Notes: generated by a model not told the origin, from the sequence alone. Positions 50,590 to 60,730 are shown, counted from the first letter of the stretch. The stretch is DNA of 64,000 nucleotides from Nitrosomonadales bacterium (GCA_016195965.1 JACPYR010000010.1:1-64000); one strand, 5' to 3'. Numbers and translations: made by a program.

Positions 50590-52980
50590 ATGGTTGGACA
50601 ACACATAGGTCGCTTCGAAATCCTGGCTGAACTCGGTAAAGGCGGGCAAGGCGCTGTCTACCTTGCCCGCGACCCGCAGCTCGACCGCCAGATCGCCATC
50701 AAGACCTTCCGCAACCTGGGCCACCGAGCCGAGCAGTTGACGCATGAGGCCCGCATCGTCAGCAAGCTGCAGCACCCCAATATTATCGCGCTATACGACA
50801 GTGGCGAACACCAGGGTTCACCTTATCTGGTTTATGCCTATATCGAAGGGCAAACTCTCGCCCAATTGCTGAAACAGGAAGGGATATTGCCGTTTGTGCG
50901 CGCAGCGGAAATAGCTTGCGGCGTATTGGAGGGTCTCGCTTATGCGCACTCGCAAGGCGTATCACATCTGGACATCAAACCCGCCAACATCATGATCTCT
51001 GGCAACGGCACGGCCATGATCATGGATTTTGGCTTGGCCAGAGCAAACAACGACCGGGAACAAGCATTGGATCCCACGCTCAGCGGAACACCGCGCTATA
51101 TGGCTCCCGAGGCGATAGCGGGAAAACAGAGCGATTTCCAGTCGGATATTTACTCTGTCGGCGCCATGCTCTATGAAATGGTGACGGGAAAATTTGCCGT
51201 GGATGGCGATAACATATTCGAAGTCTTGAATCGTGCAGCAAATGAGAAAATCTCCGCGCCGTCTACCCATAACGAGCAGATAGATGAAAAACTGGAGGCC
51301 ATCATCCTCAAGGCCGTGGCAAGCAATCCGGAGGAACGGTACCCTAGCGCGTCAGCGATGAGGCAGGCCTTGCAGGATTATCTCGGCGAAACACGGGAAG
51401 CTCTCTCAGCCTCAAGCGGAGCGCACAATAGCACAGTGGAATTTCTGCTCCGCCGCATGCGCAGCAAGAGCGACTTCCCTGCGCTATCCAATATCATTTC
51501 CGAGATCAACAAGATTGTATCTTCTGATTCAGCAAGCAGCAGCCAGCTGTCGCGCACTATCCTGCAGGATTTCGCGCTGACCAACAAATTGCTGAAGCTG
51601 GTCAATACCGCGTCTTACGGACAGTTCGGCGGGACGATCAACACCATCTCAAAAGCCGTGGTAATTCTTGGCTTCGAAACCGTACGCAACATTGCGATGA
51701 CGCTGATCCTGCTGGAATTCATGCAAAACAAGGCGCAAGCAATACAACTCAAAGACAACGTCATACAGGCAGTTTTCGCCGGCATTGTGGCCGCGCAATT
51801 GTCGGTAGGGCGCGACATTCGCGACGCCGAAGAAATAATGGTCTGCTCGATGTTCCATAATCTGGGCAGGATACTGGTCACCTTTTATTTTTTTGACGAG
51901 AGCCAGGAAATTTCCCGCCTGATTGAACAGGGCATCAGCGAAGAAAGCGCGGCCATTAAAGTGCTGGGTATTACACTCCATGAACTTGGCCTCGGGGTGG
52001 CACAAAGCTGGAACTTTCCGCCTCGCTTGTTAGCCGGGATGCGCAAACTGTCCGGCGATAAAATTCGCCCGGCCCATAGCGACCTGGACTTCCTGACCGT
52101 CACGGTTAATCTTGCGCATGAATTGTGTGTCATTGCGGGTTCTGATACGGCAGAAAACAAACACCAGTCGCTGGGCAAACTGGTCAAACGCTACGAGAGC
52201 GCAATCAAGATCAGCGAACGGGACTTGTCCGGCTCTCTCGATATCGGACTGAAAGAATTAGCCCTCCGCGCCGGGGTGCTGGGAATTGGCACAAGCAAGA
52301 GTCCGTTATTGGCCAGGATACGCAAGTGGTGTGGACATGCGCAGGACGATCAGCCCGAGCTAGCGCTGGAAGCCGCCGATTCGAGCCTGGGGTTTAACGA
52401 TTTGACCAATCTGGACCAGCTTGCAAAACCACAAGACCAGGAACTGGACGCCAATGGTCGCCCGCTCAACCCTGAAGCCATCCTGGGCTCCGGCATCCAG
52501 GATGTGACCACTTCGCTGGTAAGCGACTTTAACCTGAACGATGTATTGCAGATGGTATTGGAGACAATTTATCGCGGCATGGGATTTAACCACGCGCTTA
52601 TTTTGATCCGCGACAACAAACAGAATGCCATGGTTGCGCGATTCGGCTTCGGCGAAGGCGTGGAAGCGGTGATACCGCGTTTTCGCTTCCCTTTAACCTT
52701 CGTACCGGACGTATTTCACCTGTCGATCCAGAAAGGTTTGGATATCGCGATGGAGGATATCAACGCGCCAAACATCGCAGACAAGATTCCCGATTGGTAC
52801 AGGACCTCTATCAATGCGCCCTGCTTCATGCTATTGCCCATCATGATAAAAGAAAAAGCCATCGGGATGTTCTATGCAGACATGCTGAAGCCCAATGCGC
52901 TTAACATGTCGCAACAACAACTGTCATTGTTGCGCACGTTGCGCAACCAGGCCGTACTGGCAATCAAGCAGAAGACTTAA
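50590..52980 (+). CDS. Ser/Thr protein kinase fused to HDOD and GAF domains
   Basis: A Hanks-type kinase domain (about 8-265) has GKGGQGAVYLA, ATP-Lys K38 (IAIK), catalytic HLDIKPANI with D128 in place of the HRD form, DFG at 146-148, and an APE motif. A HDOD domain follows (about 285-495; LTNKLLKLVNTASYG, LGFETVRNIA, CSMFHNLGRI), a signalling fold related to HD hydrolases but usually without catalysis. The C-terminus is a GAF-like domain (about 625-790). No membrane segment is seen. The product probably phosphorylates partners in response to a small molecule bound by GAF. The gene stands alone, so its targets are unknown. Confidence 0.92.
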   Translation: MVGQHIGRFEILAELGKGGQGAVYLARDPQLDRQIAIKTFRNLGHRAEQLTHEARIVSKLQHPNIIALYDSGEHQGSPYLVYAYIEGQTLAQLLKQEGILPFVRAAEIACGVLEGLAYAHSQGVSHLDIKPANIMISGNGTAMIMDFGLARANNDREQALDPTLSGTPRYMAPEAIAGKQSDFQSDIYSVGAMLYEMVTGKFAVDGDNIFEVLNRAANEKISAPSTHNEQIDEKLEAIILKAVASNPEERYPSASAMRQALQDYLGETREALSASSGAHNSTVEFLLRRMRSKSDFPALSNIISEINKIVSSDSASSSQLSRTILQDFALTNKLLKLVNTASYGQFGGTINTISKAVVILGFETVRNIAMTLILLEFMQNKAQAIQLKDNVIQAVFAGIVAAQLSVGRDIRDAEEIMVCSMFHNLGRILVTFYFFDESQEISRLIEQGISEESAAIKVLGITLHELGLGVAQSWNFPPRLLAGMRKLSGDKIRPAHSDLDFLTVTVNLAHELCVIAGSDTAENKHQSLGKLVKRYESAIKISERDLSGSLDIGLKELALRAGVLGIGTSKSPLLARIRKWCGHAQDDQPELALEAADSSLGFNDLTNLDQLAKPQDQELDANGRPLNPEAILGSGIQDVTTSLVSDFNLNDVLQMVLETIYRGMGFNHALILIRDNKQNAMVARFGFGEGVEAVIPRFRFPLTFVPDVFHLSIQKGLDIAMEDINAPNIADKIPDWYRTSINAPCFMLLPIMIKEKAIGMFYADMLKPNALNMSQQQLSLLRTLRNQAVLAIKQKT

Positions 52981-53015
52981 ACTGGAGATCATCCGCGACA
53001 AACGAGCGAATAGTG

Positions 53016-53297
53016 TTATTCCTCGCTCAAATGCGGTAAAAAATCTTCCGCCGGCTCACCCGTCTCCGGGTCTATCCAGTTGGCGATGCCGATTTCAGCC
53101 TCGGCCTCTTCCACTGACTCTCCCTCTTCATAGCCATCCTCGATTTGGCCGTCCATATCCTGCAATGCGGCAAATTTCGTTGTGAAAGGGCCATACAGCT
53201 TTTTGGTCAGCATATCCTGCCAATAAAATCCATCTGGCCGCTCGATCACTTGCGATGGTTCGTTTTCCGGCGGGTTGAACGTATTAAGCGTAGTCAT
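53016..53297 (-). CDS. Acidic conserved hypothetical protein
   Basis: The 93-residue protein is strongly acidic (EDGYEEGESVEEAEAEIG; IDPETGEPAEDFLP) after an N-terminal GFYWQDMLTKKLYGPF segment. No enzyme motif is visible. ATG 53297 has GGAG 6 nt upstream; the TTG at 53309 does not. It resembles betaproteobacterial proteins of unknown function encoded near orn, but I give no function. Confidence 0.65.
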   Translation of the reverse strand: MTTLNTFNPPENEPSQVIERPDGFYWQDMLTKKLYGPFTTKFAALQDMDGQIEDGYEEGESVEEAEAEIGIANWIDPETGEPAEDFLPHLSEE

Positions 53298-53351
53298 CTT
53301 TATCTCCAAAGTGCATAGCGTGCAGGCCGGTCAACCCGTTTAACGCCATTT

Positions 53352-53897
53352 TTAAAGTTTGATAAAATGCTCCCGGTAATGCTTCATTTCATTGATAGAC
53401 TCGTATATGTCGGCCAGCGCCTCATGCTTGCCGTGCTTTTTAACACCTTGCGCCATTTCCGGTTTCCAGCGCTTGGCTAATTCCTTGAGCGTGCTGACGT
53501 CGAGATTGCGATAGTGGAAATAATCCTCCAGTTTCGGCATCCACCGCGCAAGGAAACGCCTGTCCTGACAGATTGAATTTCCGCACATCGGCGAAGTCCG
53601 GGTCGGCACATACTCTTTGAGAAATTCTAACATTTTCGCCTCAACCAGGGCTTCATCCAGCGTGGAGGCTTTCACCTTGTCGATCAGGCCGGATTTGGCA
53701 TGAGTGGATTTATTCCAGGCATCCATACCATCCAGCACGCTGTCCGGCTGATGGACGACCAGCACCGGAGCCTCGGCGATTGTTTCCAGATTATTGTCGG
53801 TAATAACCAGCGCGATTTCAATCACGCGATCGGTGTCCGGAGACAAGCCGGTCATTTCCATATCTATCCAGATAAGGTAGTTTTGGTTTTGTGCCAT
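53352..53897 (-). CDS. orn: Oligoribonuclease
   Basis: A DEDDh 3'-5' exonuclease of 181 residues that degrades 2-5 nt RNA and, in several bacteria, pGpG from c-di-GMP turnover. Motifs: IDMEMTGL (D12, E14), [11 protein letters not shown], and [11 protein letters not shown] with the catalytic His. It is therefore a plausible downstream partner of the HD-GYP/GGDEF proteins encoded at 2260-4427, though far from them. Confidence 0.96.
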   Translation of the reverse strand: MAQNQNYLIWIDMEMTGLSPDTDRVIEIALVITDNNLETIAEAPVLVVHQPDSVLDGMDAWNKSTHAKSGLIDKVKASTLDEALVEAKMLEFLKEYVPTRTSPMCGNSICQDRRFLARWMPKLEDYFHYRNLDVSTLKELAKRWKPEMAQGVKKHGKHEALADIYESINEMKHYREHFIKL

Positions 53898-54013
53898 AAT
53901 TCGCCCAGTTGTTATTAAACAGATTTAATTTAAATTTAACGCGCTGTTATTGAACAGCAAGGCGTGTATTGTGTCACAACCACGCCCATTGCAAACACTG
54001 AAATAACACTCCC

Positions 54014-55270
54014 ATGACTGCTACGCAATTCACTTTTATTTTTATCGCCGCCTTGGCCCTGACCACACTGGTCAAGCTGTGGCTGGCACGCCGCCATCTG
54101 GCGCATATTGCCGCGCATCGGGCCGCCGTGCCCGAAGCGTTCAAGGAAAAAGTCCGGCTGGACGAACACCAGAAGGCGGCCGACTACACTGCCGCAAAAA
54201 CACGCTCCGACATGCTGGGAACACTGTTCGATGCCGCCTTGTTGCTGGGATTTACGCTGGGAGGTGGCATCCAATTTATCGCCGAATTGAGCAACAGCTG
54301 GTTCAGCGCGCCGATTGCCCAAGGCATGGCTTTGATCGCGATGATTTTGTTGCTGCACTCGTTACTGGAAGCCCCGTTCAACCTGTACCGCACCTTCGTC
54401 ATCGAGGCACGTTTCGGTTTCAATAAAATGACCCTTGCGCTGTATCTGATAGACGCGCTGAAAACCCTGCTGATCGGGTCTATCCTGGGTTTGCCGCTGC
54501 TGTTCGGCGTATTGTGGCTGATGGGGCGCATGGGCGCATACTGGTGGTTATACGTGTGGCTGGTGTGGGTATCGTTCAATCTGCTGGTATTATTTATCTA
54601 CCCATCGTTCATCGCTCCCCTGTTCAACAAATTTTCGCCGATGCAGGATGAAGCGATGCAATCTCGCATCGAAACCCTGCTCAGCCGCTGCGGCTTTACC
54701 GCGCAGGGCTTGTTCGTAATGGACGGCTCAAAGCGCAGTTCGCATGGCAACGCTTACTTCACCGGCTTCGGCAAAACCAAGCGGATTGTTTTTTTCGACA
54801 CGCTGCTCGAACGCCTGAGCATCAATGAAGTCGAGGCAGTGTTGGCACATGAGCTCGGCCATTTCAAACACCGCCATGTGGTGAAACGCATCGCGGCAAC
54901 CTTCGCACTCAGCCTGGGTTTCCTGTGGCTGCTCGGCCTGCTGATGCAAACCTCCTGGTTCTATCAGGGGCTGGGCGTCAGCACCGCAGGACAGACTCCC
55001 TCCGCCGCGCTCGCTTTGCTGCTGTTTTTCATGGTGTTGCCGGTATTCAGCTTTCTGCTGGGGCCGATCATGTCGGCTTATTCGCGCAAACACGAATTCG
55101 AGGCCGATGCTTACGCTGCCAAGCAAACCGACGCTGCCGACCTGGTCAACGCGCTGGTCAAGCTGTATCAGGACAACGCCGCAACACTGACACCAGATCC
55201 GCTGTATTCTACGTTCTACGATTCGCACCCGCCGGCTATGGTGCGCATTTCCCATCTGCAAACCCGATAA
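54014..55270 (+). CDS. M48 zinc metalloprotease (Ste24/CAAX-protease-like)
   Basis: The 418-residue integral-membrane protease has about 7 TM segments, HELGH at 279-283 and the third zinc ligand in HEFEADAYA. It is of the long Ste24 type rather than HtpX. Its role is likely membrane-protein quality control. It is first in a same-strand run with cytochrome c, phhB and rsgA. Confidence 0.93.
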   Translation: MTATQFTFIFIAALALTTLVKLWLARRHLAHIAAHRAAVPEAFKEKVRLDEHQKAADYTAAKTRSDMLGTLFDAALLLGFTLGGGIQFIAELSNSWFSAPIAQGMALIAMILLLHSLLEAPFNLYRTFVIEARFGFNKMTLALYLIDALKTLLIGSILGLPLLFGVLWLMGRMGAYWWLYVWLVWVSFNLLVLFIYPSFIAPLFNKFSPMQDEAMQSRIETLLSRCGFTAQGLFVMDGSKRSSHGNAYFTGFGKTKRIVFFDTLLERLSINEVEAVLAHELGHFKHRHVVKRIAATFALSLGFLWLLGLLMQTSWFYQGLGVSTAGQTPSAALALLLFFMVLPVFSFLLGPIMSAYSRKHEFEADAYAAKQTDAADLVNALVKLYQDNAATLTPDPLYSTFYDSHPPAMVRISHLQTR

Positions 55271-55279
55271 GGAGGACAC

Positions 55280-55597
55280 ATGAAACTGATCACTGCTATT
55301 ATTTTCCCCGCCATGCTGCTCGGCGCCGCGACATCCGCGTTGGCCAATCCTTTCGAGACCGGCAATGCGCTCACCGGGCAAAAAATATTCGATGAGCACA
55401 AATGCAACAGCTGCCATGACAAAATCATGGCGGGCGACGGCAACAAAATTTTCACCCGCATCACGCGCAAGGTAAATACGCCAGACGCATTGATCGGCCA
55501 GATCGGCATGTGCAGCGGCAATGTCAACGCACACTTCAGCAACCAGGAAACACAGGATCTGGCCGCCTATCTCAACCGATATTACAAATTCAAGTGA
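55280..55597 (+). CDS. Monohaem cytochrome c
   Basis: The 105-residue protein has a signal peptide (about 1-22, ending ALANP), one haem site CNSCH (about residues 42-46) and a likely Met ligand in GQIGMCSGN. It has a second cysteine near the Met. It is a periplasmic electron carrier of unknown partners. It starts 9 nt after the protease gene with GGAGG upstream. Confidence 0.9.
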   Translation: MKLITAIIFPAMLLGAATSALANPFETGNALTGQKIFDEHKCNSCHDKIMAGDGNKIFTRITRKVNTPDALIGQIGMCSGNVNAHFSNQETQDLAAYLNRYYKFK

Positions 55598-55605
55598 GCC
55601 ATATC

Positions 55606-55944
55606 ATGAGCACGGTATGTGACTTGACCAACAAGAACTGCAAACCCTGTGAAGGCGGAGTGCCTCCGCTGTCTAATGCTGAAGCTGATGGATTGATGCA
55701 ACAGCTCAAGGACTGGCAACGCTACGATCACCTGATCAGCAAAACTTACCATTTCAAGGACTATTATCAGACCATGGCGTTCGTGAACGCGATTGCATGG
55801 CTGTCGCATCGCGAGGATCACCACCCCGACCTCACCGTCACCTACAACAGTTGCCAGGTGGAATACACCACCCACGCGATCCACGGCCTGTCGGAAAACG
55901 ATTTCATCTGCGCCGCGAAAGTGGATGCGCTGTTCAAGATTTGA
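55606..55944 (+). CDS. phhB: Pterin-4a-carbinolamine dehydratase
   Basis: The 112-residue protein has the catalytic SHREDHHPDLTVTYN motif. It recycles or processes pterin cofactors. No phenylalanine hydroxylase gene is nearby, so the role could be in molybdopterin or other pterin metabolism. Its stop overlaps the TTG start of rsgA (TTGA). Confidence 0.93.
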   Translation: MSTVCDLTNKNCKPCEGGVPPLSNAEADGLMQQLKDWQRYDHLISKTYHFKDYYQTMAFVNAIAWLSHREDHHPDLTVTYNSCQVEYTTHAIHGLSENDFICAAKVDALFKI

Positions 55945-56831
55945 GCAATATTCTGCATGGCCAGATTATCGGGGCATTCGGCCGCCAATACCTGGTGCGG
56001 CTGGATGACGGCAGCGAAATAGCCTGCCTGACACGCGGCAAAAAAAGCGAAGTGGCGTGCGGCGATGTGGTGGCCATTCAGCGCACCGCACACGCTTCGA
56101 CCGAAAACGGCGCACAAGGCGTGATTGAACGCGTCGCGCCGCGCCTGTCGCTGCTGCATCGCTCCGATGCCTTCCGCGAAAAACTCATCGCCGCGAACGT
56201 CACGCAAATAATTGTGGTGGTTGCCGCAGAACCCTCGTTCAGCGACGAGTTGCTGGCACGTTGCCTGGTCGCGGCGTTCGACCAGAAACTCGACGTGCTG
56301 ATCGTGCTGAACAAATGCGATCTGCCTGAAGCCGCAGCTCCCGCGCGCAAGCGCCTCATCCCTTATTCAAATATCGGCTATCGCGTACTGGAGCTCAGCG
56401 CGAAACAGGACGTGTCTGCGTTGCGCCCCTACCTCGCCAACCACACCAGCGTGCTGGTCGGCCAATCCGGCATGGGCAAATCCACGCTGATCAACGCGCT
56501 GCTGCCAGACGCGCAAGCCGCCACCCGCGAAATCTCTGCCGCACTGGATTCAGGCAAACACACCACCACCCATGCGCGGCTGTACCGGATAGACCAGACC
56601 AGCGGCCTGATCGACTGCCCCGGCGTGCAGGCATTCGGCCTGCACCACCTGAGTTTCGGCGGCATAGAACAGGGCTTCGTGGAATTTGCACAATATCTCG
56701 GCCAATGCCGCTTCCACAATTGCCGCCATGCGCATGAACCCGGCTGCGCATTGCGCAATGCGGTTGCGGAAGGAAAGATCGACGCACGCCGCCTGGATTT
56801 GTTTTTGCAGATCGCCGCAAACAAGGCGTAG
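55941..56831 (+). CDS. rsgA: Ribosome small-subunit-dependent GTPase A
   Basis: RsgA is a 30S maturation checkpoint. The GTPase motifs come in circularly permuted order: NKCD (G4, 124-127), GQSGMGKS (G1, 174-181), DCPG (G3, 225-228). An OB domain precedes them, and the zinc site C256-C261-H263-C269 follows. The start is TTG 55941, overlapping phhB; the longer frame from 55797 is a shadow. 296 residues is normal. Confidence 0.95.
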   Translation: MSNILHGQIIGAFGRQYLVRLDDGSEIACLTRGKKSEVACGDVVAIQRTAHASTENGAQGVIERVAPRLSLLHRSDAFREKLIAANVTQIIVVVAAEPSFSDELLARCLVAAFDQKLDVLIVLNKCDLPEAAAPARKRLIPYSNIGYRVLELSAKQDVSALRPYLANHTSVLVGQSGMGKSTLINALLPDAQAATREISAALDSGKHTTTHARLYRIDQTSGLIDCPGVQAFGLHHLSFGGIEQGFVEFAQYLGQCRFHNCRHAHEPGCALRNAVAEGKIDARRLDLFLQIAANKA

Positions 56832-56846
56832 GCATTGATACCATTG

Positions 56847-57836
56847 TCAAACTGACAGGGGCGGCTCATCCATCAGCGCGATCTGCTCGCGCAGTTCCAG
56901 GATGCGGTCCTGCCAGTAGCGTTGCGTATTGAACCATGGAAAGGCGACCGCAAAGGCCGGATCATCCCAGCGCCGTGCGATCCATGCAGCATAATGGATC
57001 AGGCGCAACGTGCGTAACGCCTCGATCAAGTGCAATTCGCGCGGATCAAAATCGTAGAAATCTTCGTAGCCCGCCAGCAGGTCGGATAACTGCCGCGTCA
57101 TCTCGGCACGCTCGCCAGACAGCAGCATCCACAAATCCTGCACCGCCGGCCCCATGCGGCTGTCGTCGAAATCCACGAAATGCGGCCCCTCTTCCGTCCA
57201 CAGCACGTTGCCGACGTGGCAGTCGCCATGCAGGCGTAACTTTTTCACATCGCCGTGACTGAAATGGGCACGATCGTAACAACGCCGCACGCCTTCCAGC
57301 GCCTGCGCGACCACGCCGCGATAGACCTCGACCAATTCTGCCGGAATGAAATCGTGCGCCAATAAATAAGTACTCGGCTCCACACCGAAGCTTTCGAAGT
57401 CCAGCGCGGGACGATGCCGATAAGGCTCCAGCGCGCCGATGGCATGAATGCGGCCCAGGAAGCGCCCCATCCATTCCAGCGTGTCGCGGTTGTCCAGTTC
57501 CGGTGCGCGACCGCCTTGTTTGGTGAACACGGAAAAACGAAAACCGTTGAACGCGTGCAGCGTACGCCCATGGATTTCCAGTGCGGGCACCACAGGTATC
57601 TCGCGCTCGGCCAGCATAGCGACAAACGCGTGCTCTTCCAGAATCTGCACATCGCTCCAGCGTGCGGGACGGTAAAACTTGGCGATCATGGGCGGAGCGT
57701 CTTCGATGCCCGCCTGATAGACGCGATTCTCATAACTGTTGAGCGCCAGCAAACGGCCATCGCTACGCAAGCCTATGCTGTCCAACGCATCGAGCACGGC
57801 ATCGGGAGTGAGAGCGGTAAAAGGTTGAATGTGCAT
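56847..57836 (-). CDS. srkA: Stress-response kinase A (SrkA/YihE)
   Basis: The 329-residue aminoglycoside-phosphotransferase-like protein kinase has LHGDCHVGNVLW (catalytic Asp), FVDFDDSRMGP as the DFG-like loop and ALNSYENRVYQ at the N-terminus. E. coli SrkA protects from stress and counteracts MazE/F-type death pathways. It converges with rsgA. Confidence 0.93.
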   Translation of the reverse strand: MHIQPFTALTPDAVLDALDSIGLRSDGRLLALNSYENRVYQAGIEDAPPMIAKFYRPARWSDVQILEEHAFVAMLAEREIPVVPALEIHGRTLHAFNGFRFSVFTKQGGRAPELDNRDTLEWMGRFLGRIHAIGALEPYRHRPALDFESFGVEPSTYLLAHDFIPAELVEVYRGVVAQALEGVRRCYDRAHFSHGDVKKLRLHGDCHVGNVLWTEEGPHFVDFDDSRMGPAVQDLWMLLSGERAEMTRQLSDLLAGYEDFYDFDPRELHLIEALRTLRLIHYAAWIARRWDDPAFAVAFPWFNTQRYWQDRILELREQIALMDEPPLSV

Positions 57837-57892
57837 GGACGGGATTGTACGGCAGCAATGTCAAAGTTGGGCTTATACCTGGCAAGTTTTCC

Positions 57893-59773
57893 TCATTTGC
57901 TGCACCCGGCTTGGACGCGTGCAGCTTCGTCGTATCGTTTGGTCTTGCTATATACCCATGACAATAGGCAATAAACTTGCTGGTCTGCCTGCTGGTACGT
58001 CAATGCCTTGCGCAACATGGCTTCTGCTGCAATGATATCTCCGGAACCAAGCAAGGCCATTCCCAGATTCTTGTATGCCACACCGCGCAATGCTCCCTCC
58101 AGGTTCGGCGACTCCGCAGCTGCGAGCAAATGGATTCTGGCCTGGGCAAATTTACCCGCATCCAGCATCCATAACCCCGCACGATAGCGCACCGATATAT
58201 CATCGGGAAAGCGCTCAATGAGGAACTGCCATTCCATTTCCAGCAAATCCCTGCGCATGTCCCAAAAATTATTGATGGGCGAATTCCACTTTGCCTCTAC
58301 TGGTTTTTGATGGAGAGCCAGTCCCAGATTCCACAACTTTTCCATTGCTGGTCCGGGATTGCCGGTCTTTATCGTCTCGACACGTAAAACATAGTCAGCA
58401 TCTATCATCGCAATCACGCCGCTTCGAAACTCAGGAATGCTGATAGTTTGTGCGGTCTGCAAGGCTTCATTAAACTTGAATTCGCGCAATTGGAAGCCGA
58501 AAATTTTATATATGGCCGGGAAATAGAATCCCGGCGATGCACTCAGATCGGCCTCTACCAAAACTTCAAAGCTTTGCCAGTCTCGTGGTCGTTGCACCGT
58601 CTGATATCCCCAGGACAACGCTATGACCAACAACAATGCCGCGCGCGGCATCACGCTGACACGCCAAGCGAGCGCCACCAACAACAGCACTGCCGGCCAG
58701 GTAGCGAGCACAATAAAACGATCTGAAACCAGCGATGGCACGGCGTAAGGTACCAGTTGCAGCGAGGGCAAACAGAGCAGAAAATAGACTACTACAGCAA
58801 ATCCTTCTAACGAACGTTTGCGCAACAGCACTACCGCTCCCGCAACAGCGGCTGACAAAACCGTCACACCGATTCCGACCATCAGGGGCAAATTGGGATC
58901 TTCGAATACGGGATAAAAGAAATGCCGGCTTTCCGGGCTGACAGACAGGCGCGCCAGCCAGCCCAATACCGCCAAGGTGCGCACCACCGCCTCAATGCCG
59001 AAATACATGGGGATTTTCGAGGTGATAATGGTCGCAAAAACAATCGCGACACACACAGCCAACATTAAGCTGGAGAGGGGCCACAGCAACATGGTGCGGC
59101 GGCGATTAATCACCGGGATGTCTCGCCAATAACCCAGCCAGATAATGGCCATCACAGGGGCTATCGCAATGGCTGTCGCCTTTGACAACATCGCTGCCAA
59201 CAACGCAAACAAAGCTGCAATTGCATAACGCGAGGAAAGCCCTTGTTCACGTTTGGCATGAATGGCAAGCCAGATCGCCAACAGCGAAAGCAAAGTTGAA
59301 AGTATATCTTTACGGGCAGCAATCCACACCACCGCTTCCGCATGCGAAGGATGAAGCGCAAACAATGCGGTAACGGCTGCTGCTGCCCATGGCGCGCTCG
59401 CGGCATCTGCCGCACGGAAATAGCGCCATATGCTCAAGGTCACGGCATAAACCAGCGGCAGGCAAAACAGGTACAGCAAAATGTTGTGTATCCGAAGTTC
59501 CGACGGGTTCAGTCCAAACAGCGTCATGTCGAACCAATAAGAAAGTTCACGCAACGGCAAAAATTCGGACATGCCGTTATATGGTTCGGCAAACAACCGC
59601 CACAACTCGGTCAGGCGTAATTCAGACAGTTTGGTGTTGGTGCTGATGTAATCGATATCGTCAAAAACAAACGGGTAGCGCAGTGCCTGAAGATAAGCAG
59701 CAACAGCAAATGCCGCGCCGAAGAATCCCAGCAGCCAGGCTGGGAAATATTGCTTACACGATAAGGGGTTCAT
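57893..59773 (-). CDS. TMTC-like membrane glycosyltransferase with C-terminal TPR repeats
   Basis: The 626-residue protein has about 10-12 TM segments. The first loop contains the acidic pair of GT-C enzymes (FVFDDIDYI), followed by FLPLREL, and HPSHAEAVVWIAARKD is diagnostic of the TMTC/DUF1736 group. About 150 C-terminal residues form TPR-like helices (LRGVAYKNLGMALLGSG, ALTYQQADQQVY). It probably mannosylates or otherwise glycosylates exported proteins or envelope polymers using lipid-linked sugar; acceptor unknown. It is 18 nt from the next gene upstream. Confidence 0.8.
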   Translation of the reverse strand: MNPLSCKQYFPAWLLGFFGAAFAVAAYLQALRYPFVFDDIDYISTNTKLSELRLTELWRLFAEPYNGMSEFLPLRELSYWFDMTLFGLNPSELRIHNILLYLFCLPLVYAVTLSIWRYFRAADAASAPWAAAAVTALFALHPSHAEAVVWIAARKDILSTLLSLLAIWLAIHAKREQGLSSRYAIAALFALLAAMLSKATAIAIAPVMAIIWLGYWRDIPVINRRRTMLLWPLSSLMLAVCVAIVFATIITSKIPMYFGIEAVVRTLAVLGWLARLSVSPESRHFFYPVFEDPNLPLMVGIGVTVLSAAVAGAVVLLRKRSLEGFAVVVYFLLCLPSLQLVPYAVPSLVSDRFIVLATWPAVLLLVALAWRVSVMPRAALLLVIALSWGYQTVQRPRDWQSFEVLVEADLSASPGFYFPAIYKIFGFQLREFKFNEALQTAQTISIPEFRSGVIAMIDADYVLRVETIKTGNPGPAMEKLWNLGLALHQKPVEAKWNSPINNFWDMRRDLLEMEWQFLIERFPDDISVRYRAGLWMLDAGKFAQARIHLLAAAESPNLEGALRGVAYKNLGMALLGSGDIIAAEAMLRKALTYQQADQQVYCLLSWVYSKTKRYDEAARVQAGCSK

Positions 59774-59791
59774 TGATATAGAAAGGACGCA

Positions 59792-60730
59792 TCACCCGAG
59801 CAAGCTCGCCAGCGTCAACAGCAACAACATAATCAGCCAGAACACCACCGAGCGCCACACCAATCCGATCGCACTTTGCATGAAGTCGGCGTCGGCATCG
59901 TCACCGATTCCCAATTCCACCCGGTCTTCCAGCATGCCGCCCTGCGGTATCGGCATGCCCAAGCGCACGCCTAATGCACCCGCACCGCTGGCCAGCAAGA
60001 TGCCCGCATCCGGGTCCGGCCAGCTGGCCGCCTGGGTGCGCCAGCAATACGCGGTGTCTTCAAAGTTACCGACAATGGCAAATGTCATCGCCGTCAAACG
60101 GACCGGCAGCCATTCGAGGACATGGAAGGCTTGCCGCGCGAAACCGCCAAATTCGCCGAATTCCTCCCCATGCTCTTCGTCCCAACGAGCGCGCAGGAAC
60201 TGCCCCAGGCGATACAGCAGCGCACCCGCCGCGCCGCCCAAACCCAACACGCTGAACAGCACGAACCATACGATCACGCCGAACACGTTGCGATGCGATG
60301 CGATCAGCGCCTGTTCGATCGTGACACGCGCAACTTCCGCGGCATTCAATTCATGCGCGGGCATTCCGCGCCAGCGTGACAACAGGCCGCGTGCCTCATC
60401 CAGCCGGTTGGCCTGCAACGCGCGATGAATGCCGGTGAAATAATGGCTGAATTGGCGGAAACCCATCGTGAGGTACAGCACCAGCACATTAAATGCCCAG
60501 GCAAAAACAGGATGTATGGAATGCAGCAGCCAATACGCCCCCGCCACGGCAGCCAGCAAAGGCAATACCGCAGCCAGCCAGGCAACTTTGCCATGCTCAT
60601 GTTGCCCGGCATTAAAGTGGTGCTGAAAAAAATTAACGTAGCTGGACAACCAGCCGTACAGGTATTTGCGCGAAGCAAGCGGATGGACTTGCTCGATCAA
60701 TAGCGCGGCGATCAAGGCAAACAAACTCAT
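59792..60730 (-). CDS. CobD/CbiB-like membrane protein
   Basis: The 312-residue protein has 5-6 TM segments and matches the CobD/CbiB-AmpE superfamily (LIEQVHPL, RVTIEQALIASHRNVFGV, PDAGILLASGAGALGVRLG). In cobalamin synthesis CbiB attaches aminopropanol, but no other cob genes are nearby, and this short betaproteobacterial type may have another role such as AmpE-like signalling. Confidence 0.78.
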   Translation of the reverse strand: MSLFALIAALLIEQVHPLASRKYLYGWLSSYVNFFQHHFNAGQHEHGKVAWLAAVLPLLAAVAGAYWLLHSIHPVFAWAFNVLVLYLTMGFRQFSHYFTGIHRALQANRLDEARGLLSRWRGMPAHELNAAEVARVTIEQALIASHRNVFGVIVWFVLFSVLGLGGAAGALLYRLGQFLRARWDEEHGEEFGEFGGFARQAFHVLEWLPVRLTAMTFAIVGNFEDTAYCWRTQAASWPDPDAGILLASGAGALGVRLGMPIPQGGMLEDRVELGIGDDADADFMQSAIGLVWRSVVFWLIMLLLLTLASLLG

